DNA of 64,000 bases from Lytechinus variegatus (lineage: Eukaryota > Echinodermata > Echinoidea > Temnopleuroida > Toxopneustidae). The stretch covers positions 28,723,462 through 28,787,461 of the forward strand of contig NC_054753.1 of NCBI RefSeq assembly GCF_018143015.1. Reading direction: 5' to 3'. How positions within the stretch are numbered: position 1 is the first letter of the stretch; each line of letters opens with the position of its first letter. Made by a program: the position numbers and the translations under genes. The notes under the pieces are model-generated. The model was not told the origin of the DNA. It did not search any database and saw only the letters and a list, made by a program, of their open reading frames with translations. Shown piece after piece: positions 13,101 through 20,399 of the stretch.

Positions 13101-16100
13101 TTCCTGACTATTCTCTTTCCTGCATCTAGAATTATACCTAGATCTTCAATGTGCAGATGTTCCCTTTGAAAATGTATTATGACTTGCAGGTATTAATTTT
13201 GGTTGTTGAATCAAGTAATTAAATACATAAAGCAGAATCTCAGATATTTCATTTTTGAATGGGAGCAAATGAATTAATTATATAAACACTGCAAAATACA
13301 TATTTACACAGCTGGATGGTCCTGCATGCTTAAATTATTAAAATGTTTTACCCTGTTCACACCAAGTGGCTGTCATCAAGCCAGGCATTTCTGAATCCTG
13401 CTTTGTAGGCCTATACTTTGTGATAAATGTTAAATCTCCACAGCCTATTCTTGGCCTAATGCAGAGATTCCAACTTTCAGAAATCAGAAAGAATTCAGTT
13501 GGATTTGCAACTTGACAATCAAATTACAGCATAGCACATCTACATCTAGAGTTCAGAGCACGAAACAATTTTGGCTGGGATGCTTTCTACTTATTCGTGT
13601 AATCTAAGCCTTATAAATAAGTGGTTGACATGTCACGTTAAACTTTATTAAGAAATAAAGCAGTTCTCACTACACTATTTAACATTATATATTACACCTC
13701 CTACTAGATCTACAAAAATATGATTTTCTTTTTTTTAGTAATATTACATTAATTTCAGGTAATCGAAAGGGAGGGAGTTGGGGCCATTTTATGATTTTCT
13801 TTTGTACATGTATGTATTTAAATCTAACTTAGATTCGCCTCCCCCACTGCCACGGAATCAGGTTTAGTTTCGGCTTCACTCTTCAGTTTCGCCTGGAGGC
13901 TTCTGGGGAGTAAAATTATTTACTACATAGGCTTACTCCCCTATGAATCCTGGGACAGTATGCCATTTATCCTTGTGTAGGGATAAGATTCCCACGGTAA
14001 AAGTATACCTAAATCACGTGTTTTCCTTTACGTTTGGAGCCCAAACTAACGTAAATGGGCCCTACCAATATTAACCCCCCGTTTTTAATAAAGGTCCTTA
14101 TATTTATTAAATAAATAGTACTAAATTTTTTTTTTAAATATAAGAGCACGAGTGTTTACTTACCCAGTCTGTTTACGTCGCCATTTTGGAGTCTTTTGTT
14201 ATCGATACCAAGATACCACACACATAGAGCTGCCGTCTAAGATTTTAAAAATACTTGCATTGGCCAATAAATATTACGAATTGGAAAATACTTGTTTCAG
14301 TCAATAAATATAATTTAGCACTTTTTATGATATTTATCGACCAAAACAAGCATTTTACGATTCATGATATTTATCAGCCCACTCAAGTATTTTTAAAATC
14401 TAAGTTGGCAGCTCTACACGCGTGTGGTATCTTGGTATCGATAACAAAAGACTCCAAAATGGCGACGTAAACAGACTGGGTAAGTAAACGCTCATGCTCT
14501 GAATATGTGTTTTTCAAATTAGGTACTATTTATTTAATAAATATAAGGACCTTTATTAATAACGGGAGTTAATATTGTTTGGGCCCATTTACATTAGTTT
14601 GGGCTCCAAAGACCAAACGTAAAGGAAAACATGTGATTTAGGTTTACTTTCACCGTGGGAATCTTATCCCTACACAATAACACAGGGATAAATGGCATTC
14701 TGTCCCAGTCTTCATGGGGAGTAATCCTACGTAGTAAATAATTTTACTCCCCAGAAGCCTCCCTGCTCAGGCTACTTCAGTTTAGCCAGGAGGCTTTTAG
14801 AGAGTAAAAATCATTTACTAACGTAAGGTTACTCTCAACGAAGCCAGGTCTTCCTTTCTATTCATTTGTGTGTACCACCAAAAAACCTGAAACTTTCACC
14901 CCCAAGATTTCTACTTTCTTTCTAAAAGATTTAACGTTAGCCCTAAATCATGTACATGGGATACAACTTCATTTCCGACATTTCTACGCTATGGATTTTA
15001 TATTTAAACAAGAATTCATTAAAAAAAAGAGAAAAATATGAAAAGCCAGAAGAGACTTGCCCGATGTTTACGCCGCCATCTTGTTTTCTATCGTTCTTCA
15101 CCCATGATAGCGTCCATATCATGGGTGAAGAACATGATTTACGGCTAGGAAACTACTGTAAATGCTGTTATTTTCGCGGGATTAATTTTTCGCACTGCAC
15201 ACTCCATAATCAAAGAGTCACTTTCTTCTTGCCATCTGTAAATGGTTTTAATTAAAATTTCAGCAACGAAATTGCATTTTCTGATCATAATTTTAGCTCT
15301 AGGGCGGCATAATTCAGCATTGTTTATCTAATCATGAGCTTTTGTGACATTTAGCACAACTTTTCTTTGCGGGGCGGACATCGGGAAAGGCAAAACGGAG
15401 GCACTGCTAGCTGCTGGCCTGGTACGGACGGCCGAGCACCGGGTAAAGATCGGGGGGATTACGGCTATTCAAAGTGCATGGGATCAATCAACAAACACGG
15501 GCGATCGACCCAACGTCTTCTCAAAAACTAAACAGATCTAAACACTCACCAATCAAAAAGCAAAAGCAATTGATATTTCAACCAAAATCATAATTTAAAT
15601 ACTGATCTGCGACTGTTAAAAAAATTATCGCATTGCTTTTAGAACAAATTCTCGCGATGCATATGATATTGGAGCTCAAGCTTGCTTGCGTAAATGCCGC
15701 CCTCTTTAGATCAAATTATGCAATCTCTTTGCCAAAACGATACACGCAACTGAACCACATTTCAAAACTTGCATTAAAATAGATGCTCATAAATTCGTGT
15801 TTTTAAATTCGCGCTCGCAGATCTTGCCGCGAAATGCGCGAATATTTCCACATTTACAGTAGTAAGAAAGAAAGTAGAAATCTCGGGGTGAAAGTTTCAG
15901 GTTTTATGGTGGTAGGCCTCTTCTTCTTCTGGAAACAGTACAGTCCACCGTCTGGTGTATTGTCGTGTATTTGGTGTGTACTGGTGTATTTGGCCTGCAC
16001 ACAAATGAATAGAAAGGAAGACCTGGCTTTGTTGAGAGTAACCTTACGTTAGTAAATAAATGATTTTTACTCTCTAGAGTAGAACTAGAAGCCTCCTGGG

Positions 16101-17238
16101 TACATGTATGGCAGTGAGTCCAAACTTCGCGCGTGTCCAAACTTCGCGGACGGTCATTATCTCCAAAACTAGCCAATATCCTTAAAATCTGACATCATCA
16201 ATGTGAAAAGCGACCTAAAATTACCCTTCGCTGAAAGTTTCTTTAGGATTAGTCCAGTATTTATGAAAATATTGGCAAAAGATCGGCAAATTTGTCACCG
16301 TTGGCGCCCGTTTTGAAGAAAGCAACAAGCATCACGATATCACCATTTTACAAGCAGAAATCATTAAAAAATGTGAGTTAAATGTAGTACTGACCGATTC
16401 CATAGCATTTTGCCATCAATCTGATATAAATATTTCACTTTTTGAGCTTGAGTCTTTGTTTAAATCTCCACAAAAGCTTTGGTGCGCGAAGTTAGGTCAC
16501 ACTTTTTCTGAACGGTTTTCCAGCACAGCCCGCATTCACCGATCAGAATAGAATTTTGAGATCGCGATACCGGCGAAACCCAGTGACCTACTTTACATTT
16601 TCGTCCATGATTTTATAGTTTACTATCTTGCCGTCAATGTGTTAACTATTTCTTGAATTGGTTTTGTATAAATTATGAATAATTTGTGGACAAAATTAAG
16701 CCTGATGAATATTTTTGAAAAGTGCGCGAAGTTTGGACACCCCATCATACTTCAGTTCAGGCTCAGCCTTTTCATTTCAGGGATAATTTTTTCTTCAGTT
16801 TTTGTATGGTATGAAATGCATGCCAGGCAAATGACAGAATGAACATTTTTACTCTCTAGAAGCCTCCTGGCTACTTCAGTTCAGTCTTCAGGCTCAGCCT
16901 TTTTTTTCTTTGACTTTAGTTTGTATGGTATGAAATGCATGCCAGGCAAATGACAGAATGAACATTACTTAGTCTTTACCTTGCAACTGAGCTGTGAGTG
17001 AATCTTGCTGCTGTTGATATTTAATAGTTCTATTCGTTGCTTCATCGAGAGCTTTTTTAATCTGAAAATATGTGTAAACACCATATAGGCAGGCAAGAAA
17101 AGTCAATGCGAAGAAGAGGGTTTGCCCGAGCGGGCGGCCGCTGCGACGGGAAGAGATCATGTTGTCGACGGTCAGCGATAGGGCTGGCTGCCTGCCGAAA
17201 TCCAACTTGACAGAATGCGAGTACCTGGTACTAGACAT
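981..17238 (-). CDS. GOLIM4: GOLIM4 (GPP130)-like Golgi integral membrane protein, 5' nine coding exons, partial
   Basis: Seen: nine minus-strand exons, all with GT/AG borders and compatible phases: 17238-16980, 12540-12466, 11596-11568, 9275-9222, 6834-6684, 6189-6107, 5475-5392, 1869-1807, 1155-981. They encode about 324 residues: a short basic N-terminus, one membrane segment (FFALTFLACLYGVYTYF), then a long acidic/Q-rich coiled coil. Family knowledge: vertebrate GOLIM4 is a type II cis-Golgi protein with a short cytosolic tail, one TM and a lumenal coiled coil, cycling via endosomes and degraded on manganese exposure. Matches remembered from human GOLIM4 include KYQQHQESLSAQLQ, VVYEHRSRLEK, SRYSALNVQHQMLK and ETVYNLRE. 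Start: residue 1 (17238) or Met27 (ATG at 17160) is possible; Met27 puts about 10 residues before the TM, as in human, and has A at -3. The acidic C-terminal half must lie left of position 1. Confidence 0.9.
1342..1754. mobile_element. Outer foldback element (GGTGTTTCA ends)
   Basis: Inverted ends: GTGTTTCACAAAGCTGTTTA on the left and its degenerate complement (CAGCTTTATGAAACACC) on the right. It encloses a second foldback at 1422-1666. Non-coding, inside intron 8 of the GOLIM4-like gene, ending about 50 bp from exon 8. Confidence 0.65.
1422..1666. mobile_element. Nested foldback MITE (GGGCCCCGTCTTAC ends)
   Basis: Ends CAGGGCCCCGTCTTACAAAG and its complement CTTTGTAAGACTGGGCCCTG, with the inverted match continuing through ..GAGTTACGATTGATC. 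A diverged second copy is at 42877-43158. Confidence 0.7.
1807..1869 (-). CDS. GOLIM4: GOLIM4-like exon 8 (coiled coil)
   Basis: 63 nt exon coding TNNAQLQAQLEDLSQKNLQY plus K, with AG acceptor (CTTTTCAG) and GTAATA donor, phase 0 both sides. Confidence 0.85.
2207..3581. mobile_element. Non-autonomous Tc1/mariner-type element with long inverted arms
   Basis: Ends CAGTGCGTATCAAAAAAACG and its complement near 3581, flanked by TA on both sides, the target duplication typical of Tc1/mariner. Inverted arms run about 280 bp each (2207-2490 and 3295-3581) and include the block GTGTTCGCTCAAGCATGAA. No transposase is visible, so it would need help in trans. Inside intron 7 of the GOLIM4-like gene. Confidence 0.75.
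4057..4789. mobile_element. Foldback element inserted in copy two, TATA flanks
   Basis: Ends TCAGTCCTTCACGTT and complement ..AATGAAGGTCTGC, flanked by TATA on each side. Inside it is a long imperfect inverted repeat (about 4290-4480 against 4520-4700, built on CATGAAATGGCCTTCTTTTT) and GAGCTC-rich ends (GAGGAGCTCAATTGAGCTCC). No ORF of note. Confidence 0.75.
4916..5336. mobile_element. 421 bp foldback MITE with TAT target duplication
   Basis: Arms of about 63 bp start GGCCCGAATTCACAAAGGTG and end with the complement ..TTTGTGAATTCGGGCC. Flanked by TAT (4913-4915 and 5337-5339); the uninterrupted copy at about 3930 shows a single TAT there, which confirms the borders. Confidence 0.85.
5392..5475 (-). 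CDS. GOLIM4: GOLIM4-like exon 7 (coiled coil)
   Basis: 84 nt exon coding NDFGQMKADRDQLAQQ then VESFVMQINTHQ, a heptad-like continuation of the rod. Acceptor TTATTCAG, donor GTAATG, phase 0 both sides. Confidence 0.85.
5563..5842 (+). mobile_element. tRNA-derived SINE, copy 1
   Basis: 5' part is tRNA-like (GTTGTGGCCCTGTGGATTAG, then CTCCGGACTCTGGTC and TTCGAATCCC); body carries the family block ACCCAGGTGAAGTAAATGGG; 3' end ..GCGTTATATAAGCAAG then an ATT tail. Intron 6 of the GOLIM4-like gene, followed by an ATC/ATT microsatellite to about 6060. Confidence 0.8.
5855..6060. repeat. ATC/ATT microsatellite
   Basis: Imperfect (ATC)n/(ATT)n/(CAC)n tract following SINE copy 1; ends about 45 bp from GOLIM4-like exon 6. 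Confidence 0.9.
6107..6189 (-). CDS. GOLIM4: GOLIM4-like exon 6 (coiled coil)
   Basis: 83 nt exon coding QLNEAQGSLDQLTDQHQQ followed by TVYNMRQIQ; human has ETVYNLREENRQL at the matching place. Acceptor ATGCAG, donor GTTTGT, phase 1 in and phase 0 out. Confidence 0.9.
6684..6834 (-). CDS. GOLIM4: GOLIM4-like exon 5 (coiled coil)
   Basis: 151 nt exon coding 50 residues of E/Q/K-rich heptad sequence (starts AQYDDTQEDLEKQKALSRDL, ends SRRLQVLQ). Acceptor TTGTCAG, donor GTATTT, ends in phase 1. Confidence 0.9.
6975..7252 (+). mobile_element. tRNA-derived SINE, copy 2
   Basis: Same family as 5563-5842 and better kept: GTTGTGGCTCAGTGAATAAG as A-box region, GGTCCAGGGTTCAAATCCC as B-box region, ACCCAGGTGTAATAAATGGG in the body, AAGTGCTATATAAATG near the 3' end and an (ATT)n tail. 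Confidence 0.85.
7341..7720 (+). repeat. Tandem pair of a ~190 bp repeat plus AAACGATGG..ATAATACGTCCC tail
   Basis: Two diverged units at 7341-7445 and 7533-7640 share CTGGGATCYATGCT, ATCATACACACCAAAT and GTTAAACTRAA..ATCGCGTT. The segment ends with GATACGACACCGAGCGTGAT and ACGTCCCGTCTAGACGGG, an interspersed repeat style I recall from other marine invertebrate genomes. Confidence 0.6.
8898..8980. repeat. Near-perfect 40 bp-arm hairpin
   Basis: Positions 8898-8937 and 8941-8980 are inverted copies matching at 39 of 40 positions, with a 3 nt loop (GAC). It contains the TGTACATGTAC palindrome. About 240 bp from GOLIM4-like exon 4, in intron 4. Confidence 0.9.
9222..9275 (-). CDS. GOLIM4: GOLIM4-like exon 4
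   Basis: 54 nt exon coding QEHENRYNAINIQHKMLR, clearly the counterpart of human SNSRYSALNVQHQMLK. Acceptor ATTACAG, donor GTAAGT, phase 0 on both sides. Confidence 0.92.
9620..9835 (-). mobile_element. 3' fragment of a non-LTR retrotransposon (LINE)
   Basis: Minus-strand peptide HSVIWNSLPIDIRSSPPLAL followed by FKSKLKTYLFS and a stop matches the C-terminal end seen in CR1/jockey-like reverse transcriptases (compare IWNDLPNDIKLTASIFSFKA of the element at 24-26 kb). The rest of the element is missing. Confidence 0.7.
9957..11400 (+). repeat. Two direct copies of a repeat with GCGCCCTCT blocks
   Basis: Blocks at 9957-10040 and 11103-11180 share CATCCAAATTCA and AATTTGGTAGACATGTT; blocks at 10356-10465 and 11265-11375 share CTCATAT, GTATCAT, TTACGCATCA/TCACGCATCA and AGCGCCCTCTA. 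Non-coding, in GOLIM4-like intron 3. A 21 bp-arm hairpin built on TATCACACTGTGATA lies at about 11497-11533, and the same core occurs at 9830. Confidence 0.6.
11568..11596 (-). CDS. GOLIM4: GOLIM4-like exon 3 (29 nt micro-exon)
   Basis: Very small exon coding VFEQKIDDAR, found by phase: it takes phase 1 from exon 2 and delivers phase 0 to exon 4. Acceptor TTTTTTACAG, donor GTAAGT. Confidence 0.75.
12466..12540 (-). CDS. GOLIM4: GOLIM4-like exon 2
   Basis: A 75 nt exon reading VVYEHRSRLEKALQVAKG and on, nearly identical to human VVYEHRSRLEKSLQ. Acceptor TTTCAG, donor GTAAAA, phase 1 to phase 1. This is the strongest family match in the gene. Confidence 0.92.
13896..14761. mobile_element. 866 bp foldback element with ~430 bp arms
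   Basis: Ends GAGGCTTCTGGGGAGTAAAA and complement; the inverted match runs to the centre at about 14325. It includes inverted copies of CCATTTTGGAGTCTTTTGTT and TATCTTGGTATCGATAACAA. Flanked by CCTG on both sides, a possible 4 bp target duplication. In GOLIM4-like intron 1. Confidence 0.85.
14789..16096. mobile_element. Related foldback element with a nested insertion
   Basis: Ends GGAGGCTTTTAGAGAGTAAA and complement (..TTTACTCTCTAG..AAGCCTCC); arms of about 150 bp share TAACGTAAGGTTACTCTCAA and CCTGGCTTCG-type sequence with opposite orientation. A second TIR pair inside, starting CTACTGTAAATG at about 15162 and ending CATTTACAGTAG at about 15865, indicates a nested element of about 700 bp with CGCG-rich ends. 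Confidence 0.75.
16117..16738. mobile_element. Element with TCCAAACTTCGCGC termini
   Basis: Left TCCAAACTTCGCGCGTGTCC (the core occurs twice, 16117 and 16136) and right GCGCGAAGTTTGGACACC form inverted ends. The interior is non-coding. Confidence 0.6.
16749..16966 (+). repeat. Tandem duplication next to GOLIM4-like exon 1
   Basis: Segments 16749-16848 and 16873-16966 are direct copies; their last 46 bp (from TTGTATGGTATGAAATGCAT) look identical. The spacer is a fragment of the neighbouring GAGGCTTCT foldback family. The right copy ends 14 bp before the exon 1 donor. Confidence 0.85.
16980..17238 (-). CDS. GOLIM4: GOLIM4-like exon 1 (signal anchor)
   Basis: Codes for the N-terminus, the single TM anchor and the start of the coiled coil, ending ..IKYQQQQDSLTAQLQ with a phase 1 donor (AG|GTAAAG). 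Two in-frame Met codons (17238 and 17160) compete as start; the second is closer to the family's usual N-terminal length. Confidence 0.88.
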
Positions 17239-17602
17239 GCAGATTTTAGATGATAAGTAGATTGTCCACGACCATTGCCGTGGTATACACCTCGCTCAAG
17301 TATTCAACCTCCTCAGATTTCTGTCAAACATTTACAAAACGTGAAGGAAATCATCTGATCATCCTGAATTCTAGCATCAATCCTCTTTACGAAATCGGCC
17401 CACGTAGACGTAATTTGTGTACACAATTAATTAATTTCGAGCTCCCTCTGCGGCAGCCAAATGGCAGTGCAGTGCAGGAAATACACTCTTGAATAGGAAA
17501 TTGCATGGAGATATATCTCTATGGGAAATTGCCACTCTTTGCTGATAAATAATTCAATAATGAAAATAATAACTTAAAGAGTAGTTATCTTGTCTAGAAG
17601 TG

Positions 17603-17747
17603 CAGGGGCCGCGGAACGGTTTTCAAAGTGGGGGGGCTGACCATGCATAAAATCACAATCCTATGGTCATTTTTACGTTTTTGTACACGGTTTTTGAAAA
17701 AAAAATGGGGGGCTGAAGCCCCCCCCCCCCCGCTTCCGCGGCCCCTG
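17603..17747. mobile_element. CAGGGGCCGCGG MITE, copy 1 (5 bp target duplication)
   Basis: Ends CAGGGGCCGCGGAACGGTTT and ..CGCTTCCGCGGCCCCTG. Flanked by AAGTG (17598-17602 and 17748-17752). The interior contains GACCATGCATAAAATCACAA and G/C homopolymers. Confidence 0.85.
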
Positions 17748-17820
17748 AAGTGGACATACTTACCACTTTTTTTTAGATTTTCAGATGGATAAAAAAATAT
17801 ATATCAGTGCAGCTGTACTA

Positions 17821-17950
17821 CTTATCGATAAGGAGGAAGCCGAGGGGGGAAGACTAGGTGGAAGAGGGATAAAGAGGAAGAAGAAGAAGAAGAAGAATTA
17901 AAGAAGAAGACGATAAGAAGAAGATGAAAAGAAGTGAAGAAGAAGTTTTA
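17821..17950. repeat. GAA/GAGGAAGAA microsatellite
   Basis: Purine-rich imperfect (GAA)n tract. The stretch from 17.24 kb to about 18.1 kb otherwise shows no gene apart from the MITE at 17603-17747. Confidence 0.85.
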
Positions 17951-18133
17951 GCCTGATTATTTTTGGTTGACAACAGTATATACTTGTTTACTACTACTTC
18001 TATACTACTATGCTAGTACTACTTAATTCATTCATTCATTCGTTTATGTATTTATCCATTTATTTGCCAAAATCATAAACATGAAACATGAATGAATTCT
18101 GCCTGCGTGTCAGCCTGGGTGATAAAAGCATGA

Positions 18134-18694
18134 TTAAAGGACAAGTCCACCCCAACAAAAAGTTTATAAAAGAGAAAAATCCAGCAACACTGAAAATTTC
18201 ATCAAAATCGGATGTAAAATAAGAAAGTTATGATATTTTAAAGTTATATACACATCCTGGTGGGCATGCAAATGAGGAGACTGATGACGCCATCCATTCA
18301 CTATTTGATATGGTTTTTATTATAATTATGAAATAGGGAATATTCTATTTTTCTCCTCATTGTCAAGTGAAACAACGATTAATTCCTCCCTGAACATGTG
18401 GAATTAGCATTGTTTAAATGATATATGGTTCAGTCAAGTTGGTCCTCATTGTCAAATCTATAAAAAGTGAAAATTTTGTATAATTCAAACAAAAAAATCA
18501 AAGGAAATAGTGAGTGAGGGACATCATCGACTTTCTCATTTGAGTTGTGCATCACTATTTTGTGAAAAATAAGCAAAAAGTGTCATAACTTTCTTATTTT
18601 ACATCCGATTTTGATGAAATTTTTAGCGTTTTGTAAGTTTGATTTTTCTCTATTTATTCAAATCAACATTTTCTGGGGTTGATTTGACCTTTAA
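18134..18694. mobile_element. TTAA-flanked foldback element, copy 1
   Basis: TTAA then AGGACAAGTCCACCCC on the left; ..GGGGTTGATTTGACCT then TTAA on the right. The next inner block, ATTTCATCAAAATCGGATGT, is present inverted on the right (ACATCCGATTTTGATGAAAT). TTAA target sites are used by piggyBac and Kolobok-type elements; which applies here is unknown. Confidence 0.75.
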
Positions 18695-19163
18695 GAGCTT
18701 TTGCTCGGAAGCATTATCACCGCCACATGTATACTGCATAAAAATATCAAAAATAATATGCTCATAATTCATATAAACCTCAGTGTACATCTTTATTGAT
18801 TCCAAGTTGCAAATAGGGTACGTGAAATTCGAGGGAGTTGTAAAAAAAAAACACTGGAGGAAAGAGAGTGGGGGAGAGAGAGATATAAACGAAAGAAAAA
18901 CCATAGGCTGACAAAAGAGAGATTGCCAATTAATTATGAATACTAGTATTGGACTTTTTGCTATGCATACGACAGGTTTACTACATCACGGATCAATTCT
19001 GGTAACTTTGCGGTCAATGATGTCATACCCCGGACATCAAACAGAATGCAAACCAAATAGCTTCTACATAAATGAAATATATATTTGAAATTCATATTAA
19101 AAATAAATTGAGCGTGAACGCAATCAATTTTTCATTGAAAAAAAATAAAAAATTAAAAACGAG
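18695..19163. other. No gene seen
   Basis: AT-rich spacer with a short purine tract (GGAGGAAAGAGAGTGGGGGA at about 18855). No coding or RNA signal recognised before the tRNA. Confidence 0.5.
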
Positions 19164-19236
19164 TGTTTCCGCCCGGGCTCGAACCGGGGACCTTGAGTGT
19201 GTAAAACTCACGTGATAACCACTACACTACGGAAAC
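19164..19236 (-). tRNA. tRNA-Val (anticodon UAC)
   Basis: Minus-strand cloverleaf: acceptor GTTTCCG/CGGAAAC, D arm GTGT-AGTGGTTA-TCAC, anticodon stem TGAGT/ACTCA with loop TTTACAC (anticodon TAC), variable AGGTC, T arm CCCGGTTCGAGCCCGGG, discriminator A. Both internal promoter boxes (TAGTGTAGTGG and GGTTCGAGCC) are intact and no intron is needed. It matches the usual animal tRNA-Val sequence. It could be a pseudogene copy, but no mismatch in the stems suggests so. Confidence 0.9.
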
Positions 19237-19542
19237 CCATCTGGACGGCGAGGGCGTTATTAACAATAAAACCGTTGGACAGCGCGTTGAGTGTATACTT
19301 GCATTGCACACATTCACGATTCCTTGTGCATACTAGTGTCGTGTGTAAGAAGCTGCATAGAGATGTAGTGGACTTAGTCTGTATATACAGACCCTTATTG
19401 AAACTGAAACCATAGAGCTATCGCTCGGCTCTATGCTGAAACCAAAAAGAATAATCTTTCTGTCTGTATCGATCCAGTCACAGTACATAGTATAGTCTCA
19501 CTAATTGAGACTCTGCAGCATCCACTATGGGAATTGTGAAAT

Positions 19543-19568
19543 CAGGGAAGTGTTATAACACTTCCCTG
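19543..19568. repeat. Perfect 26 bp palindrome
   Basis: CAGGGAAGTGTTA followed by its exact complement TAACACTTCCCTG, with no loop. Confidence 0.85.
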
Positions 19569-20236
19569 GTGAAATCATGCATGGGGTCTGTGCTTGCAAG
19601 GCTATCGATCGCCCCTCCCTCCCTCTCTCTTCCCCCCCCCCTTTCTTATCACTCTCGTGCTGTTTCCCCATTCAAATTCAAAATTTATTGATTATAATCA
19701 CAAACATGTTGGATTGTTCTCAAAATTATACAATGAAACACAAACAGAGACCAAATTATTTAAATGATATACATAATAATATACATAATAAACATACAAA
19801 TTAAAATAAAATAAGAAATTGAATATGAACTTGTTGGCAATTCAAATTTAGTTGCATTACTCATGATTCTTTCGCTTTTCTAATACACATACATGTACAT
19901 AATACATAATAGGCATATAACTAATATGATACATAATAGAATGATAGCCACTTTTTACATAATAATATACATAATAAACATAAACATAATACAGTATGTG
20001 GAGTCTTAGGTCACATGACCTACTGAAATAATACATATTTACATCATAATGAATTAATACAAATTATAATAAGTAAATTGTGATATTTAAAGGAAGAAGG
20101 GGAGCTTGAGGAGAATGATAACAATAAAAACAACAATAATAATGACAACATCAATATTAAATCATAAGCAGATCAATAATAACAAAATTTCTCTAGTTTT
20201 ATCTATTAGCCATATTCAGGTGAAAAAAAGGGTAGG

Positions 20237-20303
20237 TAATGGTAAATAATTACAATGTAAAGCACTTAAAAACCTTGAGTATTAGGCGCTATAAAAAGTT
20301 ATA
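20237..20303 (+). mobile_element. SINE 3' end fragment
   Basis: AATGTAAAGCACTTAAAAAC and GGCGCTATAAAAAG match the 3' end of the SINEs at 5.6 and 7.0 kb; an ATT/ATC microsatellite follows to about 20400. Confidence 0.55.
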
Positions 20304-20321
20304 TTATTATCATTATTTATT

Positions 20322-20356
<35 letters not shown>

Positions 20357-20399
20357 CACTATTATTATTATTATCACTATTATTATTATTTTTATTATG

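Noticed and set aside
13080-13890. Search for extra GOLIM4-like exons in the long introns
   Set aside because: Open stretches lacked AG/GT borders with compatible phase; the nine listed exons already join without phase gaps.
15344-15541. 65-codon frame with a GKGKTEALLAAG stretch resembling a P-loop
   Set aside because: Lies inside the nested foldback element, lacks the rest of any NTPase fold, and has no splice support.
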